This document shows positions 16,237-26,811 of a stretch of DNA of 56,787 nt, piece by piece. A program made the position numbers and the translations under genes. This DNA is from Clostridiales bacterium (GTDB lineage: Bacteria > Bacillota > Clostridia > Christensenellales > Aristaeellaceae), in the NCBI GenBank assembly GCA_015056205.1, contig SVGS01000024.1, positions 1 through 56,787 of the forward strand. Direction: 5' to 3'. How positions within the stretch are numbered: position 1 is the first letter of the stretch; every line of letters starts with the position of its first letter. The notes under the pieces are model-generated. The model saw only the letters and a program-made list of their open reading frames with translations, ran no database searches and was not told the origin of the DNA.

Positions 16237-17699
16237 CCGTCCATCTCCTCTCCGGACTGCACCAGTGAGTTCAGTACCGCGCGGGCTTTGTTCAGGCATT
16301 CCTCGTGTTCCTTTTCGGGCACAGAGTCATAGACAATGCCCGCGCCTGAACGGATGAATACCTTGCCGTTTTTCCGGTACGCGATCCGGATCGCGATGCA
16401 GGTATCCATATTGCCGGCAAAATCGATATATCCGATGGCTCCGCCGTAGATGCCCCGCTTGTTATTCTCCAGTTCCCCGATCAGCTGGCAGGCCCGGATC
16501 TTCGGCGCTCCGGACAGGGTTCCCGCCGGCAGCACCGCTTCAATGGCGTCCAGCGCGTCCCTGTCCTTCCGGATTTTTCCGCGTACCGTGGAGCCGATGT
16601 GCATCACATGGGAGAACCGGAGGATCTCATGAAACTGCTCCACCTTTACGCTGCCGAATTCCGAGATGCGGCCCAGGTCATTCCGGCCCAGGTCCACAAG
16701 CATGTTATGTTCCGCCAGTTCCTTCTCATCCTGCAGCAGGTCCTCCTCCAGCTGCCGGTCCTCCTCCGGGGTCCTGCCCCGGGGGCGGGTTCCCGCCAGC
16801 GGGAAGGTGTGCAGGATGCCGTCCTCCAGCTTCACCAGCGTTTCCGGGCTTGCTCCGGCCACCTCCACATCCGTCCCGGAGAAATAGAACATATAGGGCG
16901 ACGGGTTTACCGTGCGCAGCGTCCGGTACATGTTCAGCAGGCTGCCCTCGTACGGCGCGCTCAGCCTGTTGGAAAGAACAATCTGGAAAATATCCCCCTC
17001 CCTGATATAATGCCGCGCCTTTTCGACCATGGCGCAGTATTCGGCCCGGCTGAACAGGGGCGTGACCTCCCCGGTCAGCCGGCCGGGTTCGTCCTTCGCC
17101 ACGGCGCCTTCCGTAAGGATTTTCTTCAGCTCCGCCAGCTCCAGCTCCGCCCGGTGACAGCCGGCCTCGCCCTCCTCCAGCCGGACATTGACGATCAGAA
17201 TGATCTTCTGGCGGAAGTTGTCAAAGGCAATCACCTTGTCAAAGAGCATCAGGTCCACATCCTTGAAATGCTCGGTATCCTCGGTTTCCCGGCGGGCTGT
17301 GGGCTCGGAGTAGTTCAGATAATCGTAGGAGAAGTAACCGGTCAGGCCGCCGGTGAAGGGCGGAAGCTCCGGAATCCGCGGGCTTTTGTATTCCGCCAGG
17401 ATCTGGCGCAGCACGGCGGAGGGATGATCCGTTTTCAGCTTCAGATCGCCGACCTGCATTTCGCCGTCGGAGCAGGTAATGCTCAGCTTCGGATCGAAGC
17501 CCAGAAAGGTGTAGCGGCCCCAATGCTCCTGCGCCTCCGCCGACTCCAGCAGGAAGCAGTGGGAAGAAACGTTTTTCAGCTTCCGGACCGCCTGGATCGG
17601 CGTGCAGATATCCGCCAGCAGCGTGCAGCTGACCGGAGCCACCTTATAGCCTGCCGCCCTGTACCGGGCCAGCTCTTCCCAGGAGGGTGTGATCTTCAT
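16233..17699 (-). CDS. trpE: Anthranilate synthase component I
   Basis: 488 residues. It makes anthranilate from chorismate with ammonia from TrpG. The Trp feedback site LLESAEAQEHWGRYTFLG lies near residues 50-67. Catalytic blocks are REGDIFQIVLSNRL, PSPYMFYF, GTRPRGRTPEEDRQLEEDL, LVDLGRNDLGRI, LPAGTLSGAPKIRA and IRSGAGIVYDSVPEKEHEEC near the end. It is the first gene after the T-box leader, so expression should respond to charged tRNA-Trp and enzyme activity to free tryptophan. A good ribosome binding site (GGAAGGAG) precedes the ATG. Confidence 0.97.
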   Translation of the reverse strand: MKITPSWEELARYRAAGYKVAPVSCTLLADICTPIQAVRKLKNVSSHCFLLESAEAQEHWGRYTFLGFDPKLSITCSDGEMQVGDLKLKTDHPSAVLRQILAEYKSPRIPELPPFTGGLTGYFSYDYLNYSEPTARRETEDTEHFKDVDLMLFDKVIAFDNFRQKIILIVNVRLEEGEAGCHRAELELAELKKILTEGAVAKDEPGRLTGEVTPLFSRAEYCAMVEKARHYIREGDIFQIVLSNRLSAPYEGSLLNMYRTLRTVNPSPYMFYFSGTDVEVAGASPETLVKLEDGILHTFPLAGTRPRGRTPEEDRQLEEDLLQDEKELAEHNMLVDLGRNDLGRISEFGSVKVEQFHEILRFSHVMHIGSTVRGKIRKDRDALDAIEAVLPAGTLSGAPKIRACQLIGELENNKRGIYGGAIGYIDFAGNMDTCIAIRIAYRKNGKVFIRSGAGIVYDSVPEKEHEECLNKARAVLNSLVQSGEEMDG

Positions 17700-17749
17700 G
17701 AGTCTCTCTCCTTCCTCCGTTATCCGGAATTCATCATCCGGATTCCATC

Positions 17750-17780
17750 AAAAAATCCCTGACAGATTCACTGTCAGGGA
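17750..17780 (-). terminator. T-box-controlled intrinsic terminator
   Basis: Perfect 10-bp stem TCCCTGACAG/CTGTCAGGGA with a five-base loop, then six U's (A's at 17755-17750 on the plus strand). The antiterminator would use the T-box sequence just upstream. Confidence 0.93.
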
Positions 17781-18017
17781 CGAATATCATTCGCGGTGCC
17801 ACCCTGCTTCACGGATTTCCGTGCGCTCTGCGGGATACTTTCATATCCCCGGCAACTGACGTATGCCCCCACGTCGCAGAATACTCGGCCGAAGCCTTTG
17901 ACTGCGCCCTCCGCGGTCCATTTGGCGGTTTGTTTCCTGCCCGGCTTTCACCGTTCCGGGCTCTCTGTGAGGGCATGGCCGCTTTGATCTCCGCTTCAAC
18001 GGTTTCCGTATGAAATT
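17750..18017 (-). ncRNA. Tryptophan-specific T-box leader of the trp operon
   Basis: The conserved T-box AGGGTGGCACCGCG lies at 17805-17792 on the minus strand, followed by a terminator. Upstream there is room for a full Stem I. The stretch AAATGGACCGC puts TGG (17920-17918) in a position consistent with the specifier, i.e. the Trp codon, followed by the usual purine. The T-box bulge TGGC would pair with the tRNA end if the discriminator is G, as in tRNA-Trp. Uncharged tRNA-Trp should stabilise the antiterminator and allow transcription of trpE onward. Secondary structure was judged by eye only. Confidence 0.93.
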
Positions 18018-18023
18018 AACCGT

Positions 18024-18052
18024 ATTGTAACCGCGGGGGCAGCCGCTGTCAA
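18024..18052 (-). promoter_or_regulatory. trp operon promoter
   Basis: On the minus strand TTGACA (18052-18047), 17-base spacer, TACAAT (18029-18024). Transcription would start near 18017, giving a leader of about 260 bases before the T-box terminator. Confidence 0.82.
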
Positions 18053-18095
18053 GCCTCCGCGCGCCAGGATACAGAAAAGATACATTTTCACCGGT

Positions 18096-18467
18096 TCAGA
18101 TACCGTGCTTCTCCGCGTAGCCGGTCAGGAAGAGCGTCAGCGCGCCGTCCCCGGTGACGTTGCAGGCCGTGCCGAAGCTGTCCTGCAGGGCGAAAACAGC
18201 CAGGATCAGCGCGGTTCCGTCGTTTGTGAAGCCGAGAATCCCGGTGATCAGGCCCAGCGAGGCCATCTTTGACGCGCCGCTGCCCATCTGGGTGATGGAG
18301 GGCGCGATAAAGCCGATAATGATCAGGGGTACGCAGAAATTAATGATCTGGCCCAGAATGTATTTCAGCGTCACGACGACCTGCATGGCGCTTTCCGGGA
18401 GGAGAAAACCCGACGCGAGACCGACGGCGATCGCCAGCAGAAGCCGGACGGGGAGGCTCTTCAGCAA
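18096..18467 (-). pseudogene. Dicarboxylate/amino acid:cation symporter with large in-frame deletion
   Basis: The first ~73 residues (VRLLLAIAVGLASGFLLP, LKYILGQIINFCVPLIIIGF, APSITQMGSGASKMASLG) are the N-terminus of a DAACS/SstT-type symporter. From about residue 75 the sequence continues with the family's C-terminal region (FTNDGTALILAVFALQDSFG, TACNVTGDGALTLFLTGYAEK). A working symporter has about 400 residues; about 280 internal residues are missing without a frame change. The only usable start seems to be TTG 18467, with no clear ribosome binding site. It follows the serine/cysteine dehydratase-like gene by 31 bases and was probably its amino-acid uptake partner. Confidence 0.7.
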
Positions 18468-18498
18468 TTTTATGGTTCATCCGCTTTTCCTGGTCAGT

Positions 18499-19779
18499 TT
18501 ACGGTTGTTCCGTCATCATCCGGATGATTTCCTCATCGGTTCCGCGCATACCGATCCGGGCCAGACGGCCGAAATTGGCGATGGAATTCTCCACGCCTTT
18601 CACGACCAGGCCGTCTCCCGCATAGAACTGCTGGCCGTTCCTGTACATTTCGTAACCGAAGATTCCCGTTTCCACCGCGGTCGCGATCTTGGCGGCGCAG
18701 GAGGATTTCGCTCCGTCACAGACGATGCCCGAGGTGATGGCCAGGGCATTGACGATGGTATGGGCGATATCCAGCTCATTTCCGCCCAGCAGACAGGCGA
18801 TTCCGCAGCCGGCTCCGGCCCCGGCGCTGACCGCGCCGCAGTAAGCGGACAGCCGGCCGATGCCCGATTTCGCGTGAATGGTGACTAGGACGGAGATGAG
18901 CAGCGCCCGGTACAGCTTTTCCCTGTCCGCGCCCAGCTCCCGGGCGTAGACGATGACCGGCAGGGAAGCCGTCATCCCCTGGTTGCCGCTGCCGGAACAG
19001 ATTACCACCGGCAGCTCGGACCCGTTCATCCGCGCGTCCGACCCGGCCGCGGCATAGGCCCGGGCCCGGGTGCGCACATCGTTTCCGGTCTTCAGCAGAA
19101 CCTTTCCGATATTCGCGCCGTAATCATGCCGAAGGCCTTCCTCCGCGATGGCGGTATTCTGCGCAATCAGCCGGTCCAGGAGCTCCCGTACATCCTCCGG
19201 ATCGCAGGTGCAGGCAAAATCCCAGATTTTTTCCACCGTCAGCAGGTCATAGTCCGGCCGGCCGTCCGTTTCCGCTTCCGGCCGGGCCTCCTTTTCCACC
19301 AGCGTTCTGCCGTCCCGCTCCACCAGCACGATGCGGGTATGCTCGTTGGCAATGCGCACCCGGGCGCGGGATTCGCCGCGGAAAACCGTGACGATCATAT
19401 CCAGCAGGTTTTCCGAAACCAGCGGCTTGACTTCCACCGGGGTTTCGGCCATGTAGGAAACGAGGCGCTCCTTATCCCTTTGGGTCACATGGGAGAGTAC
19501 CTCCAGCCCGGCGTGCTCATCGCCGGCCAGCGCGCCGATGCAGGCGGCCGCAGCGATGCCGCGCTGCCCGCCGGTGTTGGGAACGACCACGCTTTTCACG
19601 TTTTTAATGATATTTCCGCTGGCTTCAACCGTAATCCGGTCCGGCAGCGCCCCGAGGGTGGATCGGGCGACGGCGGCGCAGTAGGCCAGCGCCACGGGCT
19701 CCGTGCATCCCATGGCGCTGACCAGTTCGCGCCTCAGGATTTCCAAATAAGTCTGATAAACAGGATCCCCGCGTTCCAT
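18499..19779 (-). CDS. L-serine/L-cysteine dehydratase-like protein (UPF0597, CyuA/YhaM family)
   Basis: 426 residues matching the UPF0597 family, related to the alpha chain of Fe-S serine dehydratase and to L-cysteine desulfidase. Seen: ELVSAMGCTEPVALAYCAAV near the N-terminus, VVVPNTGGQRGIAAAA, CSGSGNQGMTASLPV, SAYCGAVSAGAGAGCGIACL broken by loops, and CDGAKSSCAAKIA. The three conserved cysteines (GCTEP, GCGIA, CDGAKSSC) probably hold a [4Fe-4S] cluster. Expected chemistry is release of ammonia and pyruvate from Ser or Cys. ATG 19779 follows GGAAGG by 7 bases; ATG 19803 is an alternative. The adjacent symporter remnant fits an amino-acid catabolic pair that lost its transporter. Confidence 0.85.
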   Translation of the reverse strand: MERGDPVYQTYLEILRRELVSAMGCTEPVALAYCAAVARSTLGALPDRITVEASGNIIKNVKSVVVPNTGGQRGIAAAACIGALAGDEHAGLEVLSHVTQRDKERLVSYMAETPVEVKPLVSENLLDMIVTVFRGESRARVRIANEHTRIVLVERDGRTLVEKEARPEAETDGRPDYDLLTVEKIWDFACTCDPEDVRELLDRLIAQNTAIAEEGLRHDYGANIGKVLLKTGNDVRTRARAYAAAGSDARMNGSELPVVICSGSGNQGMTASLPVIVYARELGADREKLYRALLISVLVTIHAKSGIGRLSAYCGAVSAGAGAGCGIACLLGGNELDIAHTIVNALAITSGIVCDGAKSSCAAKIATAVETGIFGYEMYRNGQQFYAGDGLVVKGVENSIANFGRLARIGMRGTDEEIIRMMTEQP

Positions 19780-19803
19780 AGAAAACCTTCCTTCCATATA
19801 CAT

Positions 19804-20193
19804 GAATTAGAGAGTAGGCGATAAATGAATCAGAGAGTAAGCGAACCGGAAAGCCATCAAATCAGAAAGCAAGCACATCAGAAAGACCTTGCAAAGCAAG
19901 CCTGAAAGGCAGGGCAAACAAAATCTGTAAAACAGTTCGTATCTGAAGGAAACCATCGGCTTTTATCGCTTGCCAGCATCATACCAACCCCGGCCGCCGG
20001 TGTCAATGGGAAAAAAAAGGAAATGAAAACCATGAACGTGATGAAAAAAACGGTTCCGCCTTTTCATTTGCCGGTCCTGTGTTATAATAGGCTGTAGACC
20101 GAAAAACAGAATGGGACGACCCATCGTTCGGAAACGAAAAGGGTCGTCTTCCATTGTTCCCCAGGCAATCAAAAAGGACAGGAGTGTGCCAGC
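19804..20193. promoter_or_regulatory. Divergent intergenic region with tandem repeats and a GH43 leader hairpin
   Basis: Two imperfect direct repeats, TGAATTAGAGAGTAGGCGA (19803-19821) and TGAATCAGAGAGTAAGCGA (19826-19844), lie next to the dehydratase gene. TATAAT at 20083-20088 is a likely -10 for the GH43 gene, with no good -35. Just after it GACGACCC (20115-20122) pairs with GGGTCGTC (20141-20148), and ATGG/CCAT extend the stem across a bulge. There is no T-run, so this leader hairpin is not a simple terminator. Confidence 0.5.
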
Positions 20194-21630
20194 ATGCAAC
20201 AGAAACGGATCATCAATCCCTACCTTCCTTTCTGGGAATATATTCCCGACGGAGAGCCTCACGTGTACGGCGACCGGGTTTATGTTTACGGGTCTCATGA
20301 CTTTTTCGGCGGGGACGTCTACTGTATGGGGGACTATATGGGCTGGTCCGCCCCGGTGGACGACCTGGGGAACTGGCGCTGCGAAGGCGTGATTTATCGC
20401 AAAGATCAGGATCCTGAAAATCAGGATCTGCAGGGAAACCTGTATGCGCCGGATGTCACCCGGGGGCCGGACGGCCGGTATTATCTGTACTATGTGCTCA
20501 GCACCAAAGGCTTTGTTTCCGTAGCCGTCAGCGATTCTCCCGCAGGTCCCTTCTCCTTTTACGGTTATGTTCAGGACCGGGAGGGAGCCCGCCTGGGCGA
20601 ACGCCCCGGGGATGAACCGCAGTTCGATCCCGGCGTCCTGACGGAGGGAGACAGAACGTATCTCTATACCGGTTTCTGCGGCGGCGGGGACAGATCCCGC
20701 CACGGCGCCATGTGCACCGTGCTTGGGCCGGATATGCTGACCATTACGGAGGAAACCCGTTTTGTGGCTCCCGGCGTTATGTACAGCGAAGGAACGGGAT
20801 TTGAGGGCCACGAATTCTTTGAAGCGCCTTCCATCCGCAAAAACGGGGAGCTGTACTATTTTATCTATTCTTCCATCCGCTTCCATGAACTGTGCTGGGC
20901 GGTCAGCAAGAGCCCGACGGAAGGGTTCACCTACGGCGGGGTTATCATCAGCGCCTGCGACGACGGCATTGATTCCTACAAGCCGGCGTCAAAGCCCATG
21001 TACTATACGGCGAATAACCATGGCAGCATCGAAAGAATCAACGGGGAATGGTATATCTTCTATCACCGGCATACCAACGGCACCAATTACAGCCGCCAGG
21101 GCTGCCTGGAAAAGCTGACCATTCTGCCGGACGGAACGATCATCCAGGCGGAGATCACCTCCTGCGGAGGGCGGGATACGCCGCTGAGCGGCTCCGGCTG
21201 GGTCTCGGCTCATCTGGCCTGCCATCTGTTTACGGACACCGAAGTGACCTATGTTCCCTGGTCCGGCTGGATGGATGACCGGTTTCCGAAAATCACCCAG
21301 ACCTGCAGCGGTCACGGGGAACCGGAACCTTTCATCGCCAATATGCGTTCCTCCGCTACCGCGGGATTCCGGTATTTTGACTGCCGCGGACTGAAGTCCG
21401 TCACTGTCCGGACCAAAGGCTACGCCCGGGGAAAGATGGAGATCCGTACAGCCTGGAACGGCCAGGCGATCGGCTCCGTTCCCATCGGCTACGCCAATGT
21501 CTGGCACGATGAAACCGCGGAGGTATCCGTACCCGACGGCTTAACCTCTTTCTATTTCACGTTCACCGGAGAAGGCCACCTGCAGTTTGCCGGGTTTACC
21601 CTGAACAGCGATCCTTCTTGCGCCCCTTGA
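20194..21630 (+). CDS. Glycoside hydrolase family 43 protein (cytoplasmic)
   Basis: 478 residues, no signal peptide. The five-bladed propeller pattern of GH43 is visible: IINPYLPFWEYIPDGEPH with the likely base in PDGEPH (Asp19), the pKa-setting Asp87 in NLYAPDVTR, and the acid Glu210 in GHEFFEAPSI. KPASKPMYYTANNHGSI and YIFYHRHTNGT are later blades, and about 140 C-terminal residues form a beta-rich accessory domain. Family members remove arabinose, xylose or galactose from oligosaccharides; specificity cannot be read here. AGGAG lies about 10 bases before the ATG. It is the first gene of a short plus-strand unit and has a structured leader. Confidence 0.87.
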   Translation: MQQKRIINPYLPFWEYIPDGEPHVYGDRVYVYGSHDFFGGDVYCMGDYMGWSAPVDDLGNWRCEGVIYRKDQDPENQDLQGNLYAPDVTRGPDGRYYLYYVLSTKGFVSVAVSDSPAGPFSFYGYVQDREGARLGERPGDEPQFDPGVLTEGDRTYLYTGFCGGGDRSRHGAMCTVLGPDMLTITEETRFVAPGVMYSEGTGFEGHEFFEAPSIRKNGELYYFIYSSIRFHELCWAVSKSPTEGFTYGGVIISACDDGIDSYKPASKPMYYTANNHGSIERINGEWYIFYHRHTNGTNYSRQGCLEKLTILPDGTIIQAEITSCGGRDTPLSGSGWVSAHLACHLFTDTEVTYVPWSGWMDDRFPKITQTCSGHGEPEPFIANMRSSATAGFRYFDCRGLKSVTVRTKGYARGKMEIRTAWNGQAIGSVPIGYANVWHDETAEVSVPDGLTSFYFTFTGEGHLQFAGFTLNSDPSCAP

Positions 21631-21672
21631 ATCTTCATCCACGATTATGTTACAATAATTTACAAATTCCGC

Positions 21673-22296
21673 ATGGGGATGCCCATTCAGTATGAAAACA
21701 AGCTGCTCCGCATGAAGCCGGAAGACCGCAGGCGCGCAAGGCGGTATATGAAAATGGGGGCGGGAAGGAAAATATGGAAGATTTCCGCCTTTTTCACGGA
21801 AGTCATGTTCCGCCTTCCCGCGGTCCGGCAGGCGGAAGAGCACAGCCGCAACGGCGGAAAAGCGTTTATGTACTACTGGACGAAGCCTTCCGCGCTGCCG
21901 TACCTGGGGGCCTGCCACGCGGTGGAGCTGGCCTATGTCTTCGGCAACGAATCGGACACCATCTATACCGGGGAACCGGCGGATCCCGTTCTGGCCCGGC
22001 AGGTGCAGGATCAGTGGGTCCGGTTCGCGGAAACCGGAGACCCGGGAACGGAGAAGCTGCCGAGGCCGGCTTACGATCCGGAAAACCGCTGGACCATGAT
22101 GCTGGGAGATCCTTCCGGAGCGGAAAAAGACCCGCTGGCGGAGCAGCGGGGTCTGCTGGATCCCATTCTGGATTACCGGCTGAACGCATCCTACGCGAAT
22201 CTGAATTATAACGTGCCGTTTGTGTGGAAAGCCGCGGGCGCCGTCCTGGCGGGTCTCGCCCTGACAGCCCTGATTCTGTGGCTGATTTTCCACTGA
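21673..22296 (+). pseudogene. Carboxylesterase type B, C-terminal remnant with membrane tail
   Basis: 207 residues corresponding to the last part of a type B carboxylesterase (about 500 residues when complete). Present are MYYWTKPSALPYLGACHAVELAYVFGN in two stretches, including the catalytic His, then QVQDQWVRFAETGDP. The oxyanion hole, the GESAG nucleophile elbow and the acidic residue are all absent. The C-terminus carries one hydrophobic segment (AAGAVLAGLALTALILWLIF), unusual for the family, suggesting the ancestor was membrane-anchored. No ribosome binding site is seen at the first ATG. A 5' truncation is the simplest explanation. Confidence 0.65.
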
Positions 22297-22303
22297 TGAT
22301 CTT

Positions 22304-23266
22304 TCAGTCCATATATCTGTTCAGAAAACGGAAGACGGTGTCAAAATAGAGCTCCGGGGCATGGGCGAAGGAATTGCCGTGGCCGGCCCCATCGACGATC
22401 AGGAGCTCTTTTTCTGATGTACAGGCTTCATAGACCCGGTATACCATTTCGGTATGAACCAGGGGGTCTGCCGATCCGTGAATGAAGAGAACCGGAACCC
22501 GGGCGTGGGCGAGCTGTTTCAGGGCGGAGGCATCGGAGAAAGAATAGCCGGCCCTGAACGGGGACAGGAAATCGGCGATGTTCAGCAGCGGGAAAGCGGG
22601 AAGGTGAAACAGCGCCTTCATTTCATCCGTAAAAATATCCGTCACCGACGTATAGCCGCAGTCTTCCACAACGGCCCTGACCTGATCCGGCAGCTCTTCC
22701 CCCGCGGTCATCATCACCGTCGCTCCGCCCATGGAAATGCCGTACAGCACGATCTGAGCCGCGCTGTCCCGCTCAAGGATCCAGTCGATCCAGCGCAGCA
22801 TATCCTTCCGGTCCGGCCAGCCCATGCCGATATACCGGCCTTCGCTTTCGCCGCAGCCGCGCAGATCGGGAAGCAGGGCGTTATAATTCTCTTCCCCGAA
22901 GCGGGAAGCGGGAACGGCCATATAGGAATGGCTGCCGCGGTAACCGTGGACCGCGATGAGCCAGCGATGGGAGGCGGGATCCGTGATGACGGCCTCGCCG
23001 CTGAGCAGGAAGCCTTCGGCCGACCGGATCTGCACCTTTTCCACCGATGAGGAGGCCAGCCAGTTTTTCGACCGCTGCGACTGGGTCTCCCAGCCGCGGG
23101 AGAGGTTCAGCACATCTTCCCTGGAAAGGGAGGTTTTCGGAGGCGCGCCAGAACCCGCCGCGGCCGCGTCGCGGCGGACGGCATAGCTGAGAAGGGAATC
23201 CGCGCCGAACGTGAGGCCGCCGGCCAGAACCACCACCAGGAGAAGGGCAATAATCGAAGTTTTCAT
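22304..23266 (-). CDS. Membrane-anchored alpha/beta hydrolase
   Basis: 320 residues. An N-terminal hydrophobic segment (about 4-20) acts as signal anchor or signal peptide. The alpha/beta hydrolase core follows: LIAVHGYRGSH (oxyanion region near 105), LLPDLRGCGESEGRYIG, nucleophile Ser178 in GISMGGAT, Asp267 in HGSADPLV and His296 in GAGHGNSF, a complete triad. This group (BAAT/acyl-CoA thioester hydrolase-like or cinnamoyl-ester-like) acts on esters; substrate is open, though an esterase acting on acylated glycans fits the GH1 gene 58 bases upstream. The start is ATG 23266; AGAGGA is about 11 bases upstream. It ends 7 bases from the convergent esterase remnant. Confidence 0.85.
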   Translation of the reverse strand: MKTSIIALLLVVVLAGGLTFGADSLLSYAVRRDAAAAGSGAPPKTSLSREDVLNLSRGWETQSQRSKNWLASSSVEKVQIRSAEGFLLSGEAVITDPASHRWLIAVHGYRGSHSYMAVPASRFGEENYNALLPDLRGCGESEGRYIGMGWPDRKDMLRWIDWILERDSAAQIVLYGISMGGATVMMTAGEELPDQVRAVVEDCGYTSVTDIFTDEMKALFHLPAFPLLNIADFLSPFRAGYSFSDASALKQLAHARVPVLFIHGSADPLVHTEMVYRVYEACTSEKELLIVDGAGHGNSFAHAPELYFDTVFRFLNRYMD

Positions 23267-23324
23267 AGAGTATGATTCCTCTTTTATGATTCCTCTTTCG
23301 TTTGTTCCGGGAAAGGACGTCCGG

Positions 23325-25284
<1,960 letters not shown>

Positions 25285-25288
<4 letters not shown>

Positions 25289-26811
25289 GCTTTTTCCTCC
25301 TTCGGATCACGGGAACGAATGAGGGATTCCTTCTTTTTCAGCTCGCTTTTCCGTTCATACATCATCTGATCCGCCCGCTCGAACACATCCTGGAGCTGCC
25401 GGTCCTGCGGCTCCAGAACGGCGTAGCCGACGGCGACCACGACTTTGTTTTCCCGGAGATTGGCTTCCACCCTGCGGTTCAGGGCGTCAATCGTCTCCTG
25501 CAGCGTACGGTAGCCCTCTCCCTGAAGGAGGACGGCAAATTCATCCCCGCCGATCCTGAAGACGGCGCCGTGGGAGAAGGTTTCGCAGATCAGGGAGCTG
25601 GCGGCTTTGATCAGGCTGTCTCCGGCGGAATGGCCCAGATGATCGTTGACATATTTCAGTCCGTTGATATCACAGACCGCCACCGCCAGTTCCTTCAGCT
25701 CGCCGCTGCTGATTCGCTGGTTGATGTGTTCTTCATTTTCCAAATAGGCGTGTTTGTTCCGGATACCGGTCAGGGCATCGGTATTGGCCATTTTCCGGAA
25801 ATGCATGCTGTCTTCCTTTTCCTTTTCCAGCCTGTTTCTGGAAGAGATGCGAAACTGGATCAGAAGAACCGTGGCAAGCAGCAGAACGGAAACAAAGGTG
25901 AAAAGCATCTGATTCCGGCTGTTGGACAGGGTCTTTTCGCTGATGTGCCGGATCTGTTCCTGGATCAGGCTCTCCCGGATCATGACGGCAATGACCAGAT
26001 CCGTTTTCTGCACCGGAACATAGCAAAGCGTCTCTGCCAGGCCGGAGACGGAATAGGAAATGCTTCCCCGGCCGCCTTCCGCGAAGCGGCTCTGGCTTTC
26101 CGTCCGGATGCTCTCCGGCACATGGCCCCGGATGGCGTCAAAAATATTCCGAACCCCGATAAACGACCCCAGCGATGTGTCGGAAATGTTTTCCCCGTTC
26201 TTCAGATAGAGGCCGAAATAGGTGCGTTCCTGCTTATCCACGGCCAGCAGGTCAATGATCTCATGAATGTCAATCTGGATAAAACAGGCCTTGAAGCTTT
26301 TTCCCATCAGCGAGAAGCCCGGCGTCGGAACCGCCAGAAACAGCTGCCGGGCGGAACCGTAAGGAGCCACGATACTGATGACCCTGCCGGCCAGCTGTTT
26401 TTTCGAAAGAAAGGGATGGCGGCTTCCGCCGGTGTAGGTCGTGTACTGGGTATAGACGACGTTGTTTTCATCCACCAGCGCGAAACGCCTCAGCGACAGC
26501 AGGGACTTCATTTTTCCGATGGTGCTCCGGAGCTCGTCCTGAGACTGAACATCTTCTTCCTGAATAAAGGTCAGGGCCTGATCCATCATATCGAAATCGT
26601 CGTTGATTTGGCTGGAAATGGACTGGGACCAGCGGTCCGCCATGGCTTCCAGGTAAAAGGAGCTGACGGCGGAAACGGCGTCATCCGTGGCCCGGACGGT
26701 TTGCCTGGTCGTCCAGACGGAATAACCGGCGATGATGACCATGATCAGGAGGCTGCCGATCACGGCGGTCCAGAAAAAAGCCCTGGAGCCGGTTCCTTTT
26801 TTATTCATCAT
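25285..26811 (-). CDS. Membrane diguanylate cyclase with extracytoplasmic sensor domain
   Basis: 508 residues. Membrane segment at about 12-32, extracytoplasmic sensor region to about 300 (Cache-like by layout; FALVDENNVVYTQYTTY is typical), second membrane segment at about 305-325, a short coiled linker, then GGDEF. MANTDALTGIRNKHAYL begins the domain, VCDINGLKYVNDHLGHSAGD holds metal and base contacts, and FRIGGDEFAVLL (about 417-428) is the intact active site, so c-di-GMP synthesis is expected. The RxxD inhibitory site usually five residues before GGDEF is absent, so product feedback may be missing. It overlaps the binding-protein gene upstream and msrA downstream by 4 bases each. Confidence 0.93.
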
